From Azolla caroliniana (Eukaryota; Polypodiophyta), in contig JBHGNT010000006.1 of the NCBI GenBank assembly GCA_043228905.1, positions 2,852,001-2,916,000 on the forward strand: a stretch of 64,000 nt of DNA, read 5' to 3'. This document shows positions 19,141 to 31,077 of this stretch, piece after piece. Position numbers and translations under genes: made by a program. The stretch's first letter is position 1. The number at the start of each line of letters is the position of its first letter. Under the pieces are notes generated by a model. The model was not told where the DNA came from. It saw only the letters and a list, made by a program, of their open reading frames with translations, and made no database searches.

Positions 19141-21990
19141 GCATAAATGTATGTATATGCTTCCATTCCACTTTCTTCCCATTTGCTGTACCAATAGGTA
19201 GTTAGGTGAATCAAACCCTCTTTGTGTTTGTTTCCCCTTTCGCCCGACCAAAACCACATCCCTTCTTCACCTCCTCGCTGCCCTCTCGTGCACCTCTGCA
19301 TATGTCCGCCCCGACACCCGCCACCCGACATACGGTTTCGTCATTTCCAGGACCTGAGCACTCCGCGGAACGTGTCCCTTCCTTTTGAGCCCCTCCCCGA
19401 ATCCGTAAGCTTTAGTACTCCGAATGTATCTGCATTCTGAGTTGGAAGGGTGGCATTGTCGATTAGCTAGTATAACATCCGACAGTTTGCTTTGAGCCAG
19501 AACTAGACCATGGTTTAATGGCTTAAACCACCGTTGTTCTATGGGGAGTTAAAACAATTTTGTTTGAAAGTGGATTGGCTTAACGCCCTGTTCGGGTTTA
19601 CCAAGCTTGAAACCATCTTGGGCAATAGCCTAGAGCCAGGTCATATATATATATATATGTATAACATATATGACTTAACATATATTAGTAAATTATCTTT
19701 TACTCCCGAAAGAGAGTAAGAGGGACACATTACCTCATGTTTTAGAAAGCTATTCGGAATCATCCTGAGATTTTTTTATTTACTAGTCGAGACAATATTT
19801 TCTGAGAGCACACTTAATGATTTCATATTGATTAGTGACCCCCTCTCGACCAACATGACCTTTCGTATACTTATCCATACATATCGGTTGTTTCAGACAT
19901 GGCAAACAAACCCAACTATGTGGAATTGTATTTTCCTCCTCATGCGGAGTGGATTCGATAAAGCTCGCCCTTTCCACCAACTATGCGGCAACCGAAACGA
20001 ATCCTCACGAGAGAAAATCATCTTTCGATGCTAAAACTATATTCACATGCTAAGGGGAAAAAGTAAAAAAGATGCATATTCTTTATGGCCATTATCACAC
20101 ACATGCTTTAGCATCTCTAGACCAATAGTTCTAACTATTTCTTATGAATTGCCACCATCTTATGTGTGAATTTCCACCCAACTATTGTCACCTCATATGA
20201 ACAAACTTCTGTTGTTATTTAATTTTGCAAATCACATCTTCCAGCATCATGTGAGCCTAAAGTTATAGGTGTTATAATTGCATGCAACTATGGGATGAGT
20301 TGAGAACATTAAGAATTCTAAAATATATAGGTGCAATCTTCCTTTTAACACAACCAACTCACATTTTTCTCACACCATATAGTTTATGTCACTATGTGTA
20401 TTTATTGCACATATCAATGTAATCTCCATTTCACTAGGTGCTATTATATTGTATGAACTATATATTATGCATGTCTTACGAAGTTCTACCAAACGTTGAT
20501 ATACAAATATACAAACATCTTGTTCGACTATTAATTTAATGTGTATACACACACACACAAAGACGTAGATATACCAACTTGTCTTTCAACAAAAAATAAC
20601 GTGTATTGCAAATGAGTTTTGATGTCATTGATGATGGATACTATCTAGGCCATTCAAACAAAAAAACACTTGTAATCTAAGTGGACTTTCAAAGATGATG
20701 GCTGATACTTTCTTGCACGCCCTTGGAAGTTCTTTTTTATTTTAGTAACACTTCATATTGCGGGTGGGAAACCTTAAGATGATGTGAAAACCATAAAAAT
20801 TTATTAATTACAAAAGCCATGCTCAAAAGCATTGAAAGGAAGTTTGAAAATTATCAAGGGAAATATTGTGGCCCAAGGGACAATCATGCAATTACTAAGC
20901 AAAAGAGGACTTCATTTAGAATGAGTGTTTGAAAACCATAATGGTTATGAACTTATGTGATTTACATATGTATAATCTATAATCCCAAAATTCTTAATTT
21001 AAAAAAACTAGATGTATTGTTCAATTGTTCTAGGAAATAGACCAAAGATCCAAAAGTTATTTTCAGTCTAGGAAATAGACCAAAGATCCAAAAGTTTCTT
21101 TCCAAAATGACGCAACACGCTTATGGAAATAATTAGAGAGGTGTAACCTTATCCTCAACAATAAGTTCTTTGAGTTAGGCCAATTCTAGAGCAAGTGGAT
21201 TCCAATTTTGCATCTTTTTGTGGCAATGTGTCTTCACTAGAGGTATGCCCAAATTGGTAAAACCCCTACTAACAATGACATAAGAATAATCTTTCTTTTA
21301 ATGGAAAAGTGGCATACTAAATTCTTGCTAAACACGCATTCCACCAAGAACGTCACTTAACTATGTTATTTTGTCTCTAGTGGTGGAAAAGGAACCCTAT
21401 CTCAAACCAAAATTTGAGAATGAGATCAAATGACTACCGCTTGTCGTTAGATCCTCGGCATGGTTTAAATTTTACACACGATTTTTTGAAAAAAGATATG
21501 GCTTCCTAGGTTCTTGTCACTTGATACATTAATGTTGAAGGCAAAGGATGATTCTAGTGAATACTCTCCAATTACATTGAAATATCAAGTCTTGATCTCA
21601 TTCTAATCCATTGCATGTGTTGTGTGATTATTTATCTTCCAATTTTGAATCAAATTTTGTGGTGAATAGAGGTAAAACATTGTGCCATAATTTATATATC
21701 TCCCACCAACTTCATTGTGCAAACTTTATCATGAGACGATTATCTTCTTCGTTTTCCCCCTAAAGAGATACGCCATGGTATTATAAAAGAAATACAAAAG
21801 TTGTGTTGGATAAATGAGTATACCAACCGACTCCATTGTGCTTACATCATAGCAATTTGATGTGTATATACAAGAACTACACATATTTGTACACCATATC
21901 TCTAAGATTTTTATGGTCTACTCCTCCCAAACTGCAACTTAGCATGCAGTGTAACCTATACCACCAACATATGTAGCAACAGAGTCCATA
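19141..21990. other. Gene-poor AT-rich spacer
   Basis: No credible gene. It includes small TA runs (19642-19660) and a tandem duplication at 21030-21103. Short open frames show no known motif. Confidence 0.5.
21030..21103. repeat. Tandem duplication, period 38 bp
   Basis: CTAGGAAATAGACCAAAGAT and the following CCAAAAGTT occur twice, starting at 21030 and 21068, almost without change. Confidence 0.85.
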
Positions 21991-21997
21991 AACAAAG

Positions 21998-24430
21998 TTA
22001 GTAGACATTGTTTCCCAAACTGACAGGAACAATATACATCCATATTATATTATCTACATCTTCCCTAAAAATGAGCATTGAATCCCATAACATTTTAAAA
22101 TGCATTTGCTTCCTGAAAATAACATCAACATTGCATGTAAAACTTTCGTACTGACAACGTAATGTATGAATAAGTAACAACTAGAATTCAACAATTATAA
22201 CAAAAACATCATGAGCGACGTTGTCAAAACCTGATGTACATCGCATCGCGCCTTCCAAATTACCCACATCAGAATAGATGAAATTGTGTTCCAAATAATA
22301 TCATCCCTAAATTGCAAACTATCACTTAGAAAAGGTTTGAACCATTTGTATATGAGGAGGAAATATGTGAAAGGCTTCCACTATATCCTCCTTTTCATAT
22401 AACAATGGTTGTCCCTCTAGAATGCCCCACCTAACCGCGCCCCAAGTGATCACACAATTAGCATGTATCAATATCAACAACCTTAATATTCTCTTCCATA
22501 CTTGCATAATTTTAGGACAAAACCACAATACATGCTTAATTGATTGCATCATACATCCACAACCAAATCCACACGACTTACTATTTAGTTGTCGTAACCA
22601 AGACCAAACTGGTAGTGCATAATGGATCAATAACCAATGAAAAAGTACAATATTCTTGGGAATCTGCATACTCCATAGCCACTTCCAATATTTAGATACA
22701 TCCATTAAAGAGGCCCCATTTGCCAACTACACTTTCATAGTGGATGGTGGATGCAATTTCATACTTAAGAGCAACTTTCATCCCAACTTCACAGCATATT
22801 GAAAAAATTGAAAAAATTTAGTATGAGACGAAGGATTTGTATTTTCCAAAGATAATATGATGGATCCCAATGCAAATTCAACAATGACTTTTTTTAAAAT
22901 ACCCATTGTTGGCAAAATAACATACTATTAGAAGGAGAAGGATCTAAAATCCACCTTTTACCAGATTTACCAATCACTCTCATTGGATGTTGCAATGTCG
23001 TTTGCCAAATTGACGATTCCACATTAGTTTGCCATAATCTTCCTTCCTCAGATATATCAAAATAGTAACATTCTCCTTGAGATGTTGTTCCTTTTACTCC
23101 TATCATAACACCAACGGGAGTAAAATATCCAAACCAAACATACACAAAAAGTGACCAATTAGAGAGAAAATTCCCAAAAGATAACTAAATTGCATCAAAC
23201 TTAGTTCTAAAACCCCTACATCTGATAGCATGAAGTTGAGAATGATTAAGATGACAAACATAATTTCCCCAAGAAGCTACTGTGGCAGCCATACCATTAT
23301 CCAACTTAGCCCACTGTAATCGCAGTTTACTTCCAAGCAATACTATACCCACATGAGACGATTATCTTAAAACTTTACCCACATGTTTTTCCTTAAAAAA
23401 CTTCTCTATTATATCTAACATGATGTTTTGACGATGTATTTTGGACAAATTTTATAAAGGTAGATAGAAGTACAGGTATACTATGAGAATTGATTGGATT
23501 ACTCTCAATATTATGATTTTTCAAAAGCTTAATTTTTGTCTTACCTTATGCAATACCCATTCACCTTTTTGCCAGTTTGTAATGTCATTGCCTACAAGAT
23601 ACCCCAAGTCCCTTACCATTTCATCTAGATTGATGATTTCTCCTAGCTATAACAAGTTGTGTCATGTATACACATTAATATATAGTAACATTGATTGTTG
23701 CACTGTTGTATAATTGTAACCTTAACTTTTAACCTTCTTGTACTATTGTATAATTGTAAAACACCCATAATAGACATCAAACAACATATCATTAACATGA
23801 CCTTCAAGGTTTTGTGTCCAAATCCTAATCTTAGCATTGTTGACTCTATAAAGTCTTCGTGTATGCTGTAAATGGATTTTGCAATATCAACTTGCATATT
23901 TAGTATATGTTTCTTCATATTGTGCATATTTCATTCTAATTTAAGCATTTGCATCATTATTAATGATGTTGATGAGATGTGAACTAGAAATTTTTCACAT
24001 GGATTCCTTTGACCAGGTGTTCTTTGATTCTATTGACTAACATTTTGGCAACTAGCTTGTAAAATTCCAGAATGAGTGTGATGGGCCTCCAATTGACAAA
24101 CATCTCACATAACTTTTCTTAGGAAATACTTTAATTAAACGTTCATTCTAGGAAGATGGGATGCTCCATTCCAACCATGATTTGTTCATCATGTACAATG
24201 GTGCATCATTTAACATATCCCATAATTCAAGCATAAATTCAAATGTGATTCAATCTCATCCTAGGGATTCCATTTCCCTAGCCGCTCAATGTTTTTTGCA
24301 GTAAGCCTTCTATGAAGGGTAAATCTACCTTATTTGCTTCTACAATCTACTTTACCAATTATGGGTATGACATGAGTGGGAAAATTTTCTCCAACACATA
24401 AACCCGCTTGAGTTCGCATAGTGTCGACAC
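21998..24430 (-). pseudogene. LINE relic, RT to C-terminus (LineB)
   Basis: Degenerate but collinear pieces on the minus strand. The reverse transcriptase block at about 23960-24400 has NWRPITLILEFYKLVAKM. Next, at 23643-23927, comes VDIAKSIYSIHEDFIESTML, a decayed active-site-A region, followed by YLVGNDITNWQKGEWVLHKV (about 23560-23640). The zinc-binding C-terminal region at 22322-22726 has WKWLWSMQIPKNIVLFHWLL, CGCMMQSIKHVLWFCP and WKRIL. A tail at 21998-22180 resembles the LMHLHTLRGQYEAITGEHDV part of LineC. Many frameshifts and stops are present, so it is not functional. Confidence 0.78.
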
Positions 24431-24492
24431 TAAAGATTCTTGAGAATCAGTCAAGTGTTAATTGGTGTTAGTGATGAGTATACATTTGATTG

Positions 24493-25124
24493 TTTTTCTT
24501 TTTCTAGAAATACGCAGCCTTTAGAGAAGAATCCTTTATCAAACAATGATGTTTGACAATAGGGCATTCAACAATTTTGGAACTTATTGGAAATCATGAA
24601 GCATTAGAGTACATTTGGCCTCCCAAAGAGCATTTTGTTTTGGCAATATTAGTTTGACTTGTGTATACCTTGGCTGGCACACATTGATTCCACGTTTCTT
24701 TTACTTGTTGAACACAAATTCTACCCTCTATAATTAGCCACCTTCCATAATCTTTTGTGGTTTTTTTATTTTATGAAAAAAATACCACCAAGAAACATCT
24801 ATATCCATTTTTTCTTTTTCTAGAAATACATAGCCTTTAGAGAAGAATCCTTTATCAGACCATGATGTTTGACAATAGGGCATTCAACAATTTTGGAGCT
24901 TATTGGAAATCATGAAGCATTAGAATACATTTGGCCTCCCAAAGAACATTTTGTTTTGGCAATATTAGTTTGACTTGTGTATACCTTGGCTGGCAAGCAT
25001 TGATTCCACGGTTCTTTTACTTGTTGAACACAAATTCTACCCTCTATAATTAGCCACCTTCCATAATCTTTTGTGGTTTTTTTATTTTATGAGAAAATAC
25101 CACCAAGAAACATCTATATCCATT
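24493..25124. repeat. Tandem duplication, period 316 bp
   Basis: Two near-identical copies, 24493-24808 and 24809-25124. Both contain TCTAGAAATAC, AGAGAAGAATCCTTTATCA, GGGCATTCAACAATTTTGGA and end CATCTATATCCAT. It lies just upstream of LineB and may duplicate LINE-derived sequence. Confidence 0.88.
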
Positions 25125-26094
25125 CACAGGAGCATAGAGCAGTGTCATGTTATGTGAAGGACACCTCGTAGGATACTAGAGTTTCTCGTTGATAATATAC
25201 ACAAGTCAAATGTTTAAGACCTATATGAGCCGTCGGTGCTCATTTTTGCAAAAGTGTTCATCTTTGTATCCTACCCAAAAACCAAAACTATAAAACAAGG
25301 GATCGGGGTCATTTATAGGGACTCATCAATTTTGCTAAAACCTAAGGATAATTAAGAAATTGTTTGATTAATCTTGGTAGAAAAATCATCAAGGTTGTTA
25401 ATCACATCTTGGAAACCTTCTAGATCTTTAACTAGCACCTATGGTAATTCTTGATAGTTAGGAGGGTGATGTAGAGTCATAAATTGTGGAGAAGACATAA
25501 ATGTTCCCTTTAGTTCACAATCTCAACAAGCTTGGTTGTAAAACTTTGTTCTTGTTAGCAATGGCATACATGTTGACCCCTTTCTTCTCTCTAGTTTCAT
25601 ACTTTCTATCAATCAAAAGGGATTAAGCTCTTGTAACTAAAAGATTTATGATTCTGACATAGTTCATTGTTTTCGTAATCCATACCACATTGTAAGTGAA
25701 GTTTAAATCATATTTTCGTTTTTGGCTTAATTTGTCAAATCAAGTGTTTAATGGCAAAGCCATTTAATTATAGTTTTTTCTACATTGTAATTTGTGTTTA
25801 TCATCAAATTTAACTTGTTTACAAATGTTGATTCATCATCCAACTTCAATTTGTTGTCAACTTCGACTTACAATAATAGTTAATGGACTTCCCATCCAAC
25901 TTAGACGTAGTATCTCAACTAACTTCAACTTATTAACAACTTCGATTTGGCCTCAAACTTCAAATCATCATCCAATGATTGTTTGTCATTCAACTTTGAC
26001 TCGTCAGGAAACTCCAACTTGATACTCATCAATTTGCAATTTATGCTTATTGTCAAAGTCCAACTTCAATGAGTTGTTCAAGTCCAGTAAATTG
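25125..26094. other. Spacer with degenerate CAACTTCAA-type repeats
   Basis: No gene. From about 25790 to 26080 the motif CAACTT(C/T)(A/G)A recurs irregularly about a dozen times at spacings of roughly 20-40 bp, suggesting an old, decayed minisatellite. Nothing else is recognised. Confidence 0.45.
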
Positions 26095-26885
26095 TCCACT
26101 TATACTTTGGCCGAATTTCAATAATTCTCTTAAACTTATGGGAGACTTGGTAATCTCAAAAATTCAGAATGTTTTATTTGTGATAGTTGTGGTTCTTCCA
26201 TTGAATCGGTTTACCATGTTTTATGGATATGTCCTATTGCTAGAGCAATTTGGAAAAGAATGTTGAGAATGTTGTATCCTATTTATTGTAAGCAGGTGTA
26301 CACATGGGGTTTTGTGAGATGGGGAAGATTGGCTAAAGAAATTCAGAACTATGAAAAGGAGTATGTTGATTTTCTTCTCCTCTCCGATGGAAGACATGTA
26401 TTGGAGGTCTCTTATACTACAACAATTCATTGTTTGGAAGAGGACAAGGTCTAGTCTATGATATCTTCTTTAGTAGTTTGGGTATTGTTGAAGGATAGAT
26501 GTAAATGTGTATTTCAGAAAGTTAAACAGAATGCGGTTAAGTTAGTCAAAGAGATATGGTTAATGCACTTACATACTTTAAGAGGTCAATATGAAGCAAT
26601 AACTGGTGAGCATGATGTGATCCGTAAACAACAACAGTTTTGAGAAATTTGGAAAAAGGCAGAGGTTTTCACCTCTTTTTGAGAGAGACTAAAGTGGAGA
26701 TATGCTCCACCAAGATGGCCTTTTCTATCCCCGTCTTGGAACAACCCTATATGAGGGCTTTTGATACTTGACATGCTGGTTGATGTGGATATGAGGGTTG
26801 TATTATATTGTATGAATTCGTTGTAGCCTTTCGACATCTTTCCATTAATACCAAGGTGAATCTTCATTAAAAATACTAATAATAA
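26095..26885 (+). pseudogene. LINE C-terminal fragment (LineC)
   Basis: Plus strand. The zinc-binding segment CFICDSCGSSIESVYHVLWI then CP...AIWKRM is followed by YTWGFVRWGRLA, HTLRGQYEAITGEHDVIRKQ and the terminal APPRWPFLSPS, then a 3' flank ending in AATACTAATAATAATAA at about 26867-26885. Stops separate the pieces. It is related to LineB, LineF and LineI by the final PP(K/R)W(L/P)FP motif. Confidence 0.78.
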
Positions 26886-27449
26886 TAATCTCAAAGATTC
26901 AACATCTTTGATGAGTTATCTCTCTTGGTTCACAACCACCACAATTCCATCTTGCCTTTCACACATACTCTCATGCTTTTGGGACAATATTGCATGAATT
27001 GCATAATTTTAGACCATCAATTTGAACATTTCATTTTTGAGATAGTTGTTATTTGCTATCAATAACCTTTTCGTTATGGAAAGACACATCTTAATATCCA
27101 AAATTGAATTACGATTAGTTTCATATTGGTGCATGATAAAAAAGTTGGGATGTGTGATCAATCTATAGATAACAACAATATCGTACATATTGAGTATAAT
27201 TTATGATGTTCCATCAATCAAGCTTAGCATTATAATTATAATTATCGGGCCAACTTGTGAGGAACAATCCTAACCAATTGTACCGTCCATTGTAAATACA
27301 AAGGCACGATATGGTTAAATGAGACTATGAGGGTGATACATTAGATCATATAAGAATGAGGACAAAGGAGGAATCATTGGACAAGAGGTTGGGAATGGGT
27401 GAGAGGTTGAAGATGGGGGGATGTCAAGGCACAACGTACTAGGTTGTGG

Positions 27450-27452
<3 letters not shown>
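26886..27452. other. Spacer without recognisable gene
   Basis: AT-rich sequence with no supported feature. Confidence 0.45.

Positions 27453-27480
<28 letters not shown>
27453..27480. repeat. (GA)n tract at the 3' end of LineD
   Basis: Uninterrupted GA repeat directly adjoining the LINE 3' end (minus-strand (TC)n). Confidence 0.85.
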
Positions 27481-27484
<4 letters not shown>

Positions 27485-27932
27485 TTTTTGGAGGTCAAAT
27501 GTGACATATGAGACCAAAAATATAACATTTTTGTAGAATGCATGTGAGAGTGAGTTGCGACTATTAATGTTCTAAGAGCACATTGTGAGTGTGGGAGAAA
27601 TCATGCAAGGATTAAATTTGGTGGAAGATGTGTTGAAGCATAGTTGAATGAGATTGAAGGCAAGGATTGTATCAATATGTAATACTTAGACTCCCAAACT
27701 TGTTTAAGGAAAAATGTGCATAGTCAACTACTCCCATGAATTGTGCCCCAATGTCTCGTCTCACATCAAAATGAGTGTGAATTATATCATATGTAAACAA
27801 TGGTTTAGATGGCAAAAACCACATGAGCTCTAGCACGTATTGATATATGTAGTTTACCCATTGGTAAATAATATGGTTTTGTAGATAGGTGTAATATATG
27901 TAGTTGTTACGTGCATAACCATAATTGATCAT
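27481..27932 (-). pseudogene. LINE 3' fragment (LineD), second LINE type
   Basis: A decayed copy of the LineE 3' end: the minus-strand peptide follows the same order (YKTIFF-, RYMLVPIPLS-, SHALRCETGRWG- and CPKQVRDSEYHT-like positions are recognisable), and the 3' untranslated part TTTGGTCTCATA...TTTGACCTCCAAA also matches. It ends in (TC)n on the minus strand. Confidence 0.72.
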
Positions 27933-28329
27933 GAGATAGGTTTTTGCTTAATTTTTTCCTAGCCTTATGATGAGTATGTGTGGGTTAATTCTGAAAGAAA
28001 CGAGGGTATGAATTGGAATATTCAATTCCATGGTATGGGTTAATTATTAAGTGTGTTATCACTTCACCACTTCAAATAAAGTAAAGTGTGAACACACTAG
28101 GGCCTACGGTGTTGTGGAGGATTCTAGCAAGGGGAGAAAAGCTCGTTGATGTGCGTTCTCAAGGTAATCCACTAGTACGTGTAGGATCCGGGGTGAGACT
28201 ACTAGGGTCTGGAACCGGAGAGAGATGAAGGATGAAAGACCGAGCTTCACCAGTTCCGATGTCCGGCTAGGACACTGACCAGAGCGTTTCCGAATACGTA
28301 CCGGAAGCAATCGATCGATCAATCGAGTG

Positions 28330-28406
<77 letters not shown>

Positions 28407-28515
28407 ACTACCCATGTAGTGTAGTGTGGTGAGTGTGTGACCATACTCCATTGTCACATGTATTGTAAGTAGTGTTTTTCACACACATTTATTAATATAA
28501 TTGTGTGTTTTCACC

Positions 28516-28518
<3 letters not shown>
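27933..28518. other. Spacer with long (GA)n microsatellite
   Basis: Contains (GA)n at 28333-28403 (about 35 units), preceded by an ATCGATCGATCAATCGA stretch. The 28090-28320 part is more GC-rich and could be an LTR piece, but I cannot place it. Confidence 0.5.
28333..28403. repeat. (GA)n microsatellite
   Basis: About 35 perfect dinucleotide units. Confidence 0.95.

Positions 28519-28553
<35 letters not shown>
28519..28553. repeat. (AG)n tract at the 3' end of LineE
   Basis: Perfect AG repeat immediately adjoining the 3' end of LineE, in the same position as the tract at the end of LineD. Confidence 0.88.
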
Positions 28554-28557
<4 letters not shown>

Positions 28558-29978
28558 ATTATTGTCTTTGGAGGTCAAATATGACCTATGAGACCAAAAA
28601 TATTACATTCACATGATATGTATGAAAGTGAGTAGTGACTCTCGATGTTCAAGAACTTTTCCAATGAATGTTGCAATCGAGAGGGCACATTGTGGTTGTG
28701 AGAGGAATTCATGCAAATATTGGGCTCGGTCGAAGAGATGTGGAAAGCATGGTCGAATATGATCAAAGGCGGAGCATTGTATCAAAGTGTGATACTCAGA
28801 ATCGCGAACTTGTTTAGGGCAAAGTGTGCATAGCCAACCACTCTCATCACTTGTGCCCCATCTCCCTGTTTCACATCGCAATGCATGTGAGCTAAGTCGC
28901 ATGGAAGCAATGGTTCGAATGTCAGATAACGGTATGGGCACTAACATGTATCGATGTGTATGATTTCCCCATTCCACAAAGAAAATAGTTTTGTAGTTAG
29001 GTGCAACATGTGTAGTATAATGTGTGAAGCGCGAGCCTCCACATTTGTCCCATGTCATGATACATTGGCGTTGCAAAAAGGCCTCATTTACAGAGGAATC
29101 TAATGATGCATCATGAAGCAAGTGTCTCGCATCCCATCTACCAAACCATTTTTCTATATCTTGCATCCAACCGGAACACAAAATTTTTCTTTTATGCGTC
29201 TTTTGGATCTTTTTTCTTGCTTCCCACACAATTCTATGAAGTCAATGTGAGGGACTTTTTGAACCTTAAGCATGTATTCAACAACCCTTTCCATGGCCAT
29301 GATCTCAATGGGAAGCGATCCCGTCTCAAGGAGGAGGGTGTAGGGAGTTTGTTTCTTAACTTGTAGAAACTTTGTAAGAAAATGTTTTTGGACATTTTCA
29401 AACTCTTTCCACATAGATTTAGGGATGCTACCGCCCCATACTTCCACCCCATAGAGAAGAACTAGTGTCACCAAAGTGTCGAAAAGATATTTCTTGAGGA
29501 CCCAACACTTAATATCTCCAAGATTACATGTGTTCTCAAATGCATAGTATGCTCGCTTACCTGCCTCTAAGTGGCATGTAGCACATTCATTCCATCTATG
29601 ATTCGAAGGAACTTCAAGGCCAAGATATTTGAAGCTTTCCACACATTCAAGTGGCTCATTGTTGTACATAATGCATGGTTTATCTCTTTTTTGGCTCTTC
29701 ACAAGCATAATCTTTGTTTTAGAGCTATTGACACTTAGTTTAGTATGCATGCAAAATTTTTCCAATGCCTTCATAAGCTTTTGTGCATCTCCTAAAGTAT
29801 TTGCAAGAAGCACTACATCATTTACATATAGCAAAAGCATAATCACAACATTCCCAATGGCAACTTCTTCAACACATTCTTCCTTTGCAAACTTGGTAAC
29901 CATTTCTTCCAATTCATCAATGCATAGACCAAATAGTGTTGGTGAGAGTGGGCATCCTTGCTTAACACCAATAGTGCT

Positions 29979-29981
<3 letters not shown>
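28554..29981 (-). pseudogene. LINE, RT to 3' end (LineE), second LINE type
   Basis: The minus strand begins at STIGVKQGCPLSPTLFGLCI and continues to DELEEMVTKF, the active-site loop LLLYVNDVVLLANT (consensus YADD, so both middle residues are changed), KLSVNSSKTKIMLV, FKYLGLEV and ALLYG-like VLLYGVEVW. A frameshift near 29225 leads into a C-terminal part (28609-29229) ending with the zinc-finger CTLCPKQVRDSEYHTLIQC. The 3' untranslated region has the hairpin AGGTCATATTTGACCT (about 28573-28588) and then (TC)n. The copy is 5'-truncated at another (GA)n tract. It is clearly a different LINE lineage from LineB, C, F and I, and is inactive. Confidence 0.85.

Positions 29982-30029
<48 letters not shown>
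29982..30029. repeat. (GA)n microsatellite between LineE and tRNA-like repeats
   Basis: About 24 units. LineE is truncated at its left edge, and the first tRNA-like unit starts at its right edge. Confidence 0.92.
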
Positions 30030-30031
<2 letters not shown>

Positions 30032-30235
30032 TAGCTCAATTGGTAAGGTTGCCCAATGGAGACTAGGTGGTCATGGGTTCAACCCCTACATTCCACAATG
30101 GCATCTAGTGAATTGAGAGATATATAAGAAGTATATAATAGAGAGGTGAGGAAGTTGGGTTTCGAACCCATAATGTAGTGCTTGTAGTGCTAACAACTTA
30201 CCACTAGGGTAAGGTAATCACGATAAAGAGAGCAA
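30028..30235. repeat. Two-headed tRNA-like repeat, unit 1
   Basis: Plus-strand module 30028-30088: A box TAGCTCAATTGG (30032-30043) and B box GGTTCAACCCC (30076-30086). Minus-strand module about 30152-30215: A box in TAGTGGTAAGTTG and B box GGTTCGAAACC (complement of 30157-30168). The two point toward each other across a TATATAAG-rich middle. There is no anticodon arm that would make either a real tRNA. SINE-like origin is inferred. Confidence 0.68.
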
Positions 30236-30254
30236 GAGAGAGAGAGCCCAGATG

Positions 30255-30455
30255 GATGTACCTCAGTTGGTAAGCTTGCCCAATGGAGACCAGGTGGTCA
30301 TGGGTTCAACCCCTACTTTCCACAGTGCAATCTAGTGAAATAGAGATATATATGAAGTATATAATAGAGAGGTGAGAAAATTGGGTTTCGAACCCAAGAC
30401 ACAGTGCTTGTAGTGTTATCGACTTACCACTAGGGTAAGCTAATTACAATAAAGA
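30255..30455. repeat. Two-headed tRNA-like repeat, unit 2
   Basis: A second copy with a 227-bp period, about 85-90 percent alike by eye. Plus module 30255-30313 (GATGTACCTCAGTTGGTAAG, then GGTTCAACCCC), minus module about 30381-30440 (GGTTTCGAACCCAAG complement, ACTTACCACTAGGGTAAG complement). Both convergent modules are preserved. Confidence 0.68.
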
Positions 30456-30469
30456 GAAAGAGAGAGACC

Positions 30470-31077
30470 CACACGCACACACACACACTCACACCCAAGC
30501 CGAACTGAACGGACTTAGATAAAATGAATATCTGCAAGCAAGCCTCCAGTCAGGGAGCTCTTGGGCTCGCCGCGAGTGGAGGCCTTGCACAGGAGATACA
30601 ACAGAAAACCGGAACCCTCAAAGCACGCGAGGTCGGGAGACCTCAAACCCTGAATGCCTCAACACACCAAAAAATGGGACCCCAAAACCGAAGAGAGCAA
30701 AACCAAAACGGGGGAACCCCAAAGAAGAGCCCCTCACCCCCTTTTATAGTCAAAGGAGGGAGGGATGTTACCATGTGGGAGGCAAAAATATATTTCCCTC
30801 CTTTTTAGAGGAGGATATTTTCCTCGATTCCAGGCAGTGTTACATTAACTCTCTTCTAACTCCCAACCCACTACCTACTACCTAACCTATGATGTACACT
30901 AAGTACTCATCACACGTACCTCTCGCTAACTCCTTAGTGCACTTCAACGCCTTATAGTCCGGTTTTCCTTTCTCATAAATATTTACATTTCCTCGGTGTT
31001 GATGTGCAAACGTTGCTCATCACCGTTTTATTCGCTCTCACCCGGTTTTCTCACCGTTCCCGGAAATGCTCATGACA
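30470..31077 (-). repeat. LTR fragment of the GypD/GypE superfamily
   Basis: On the minus strand it starts TGTCATGAGCATTTCC at 31077 and shares AGTGAGAAAACCGGGTG-like, CTATAAAAGGGGGTG (TATA, about 30740-30755), TCTCCTGTGCAAG and AGAGC..CTGA..GGAGGCTTG parts with the GypD LTR at 41652. The 3' end grades into CA/GA repeats. Confidence 0.65.

Noticed and set aside
30028-30455. True tRNA genes
   Set aside because: A and B boxes are good, but I find no pairing acceptor and anticodon stems with a sensible anticodon loop in any of the modules, and they occur inside repeats or LTRs.
30524-30808. 94-codon open frame on the plus strand
   Set aside because: Lies wholly in an LTR fragment and reads its TATA region in antisense; related frames appear in other LTRs of the group.
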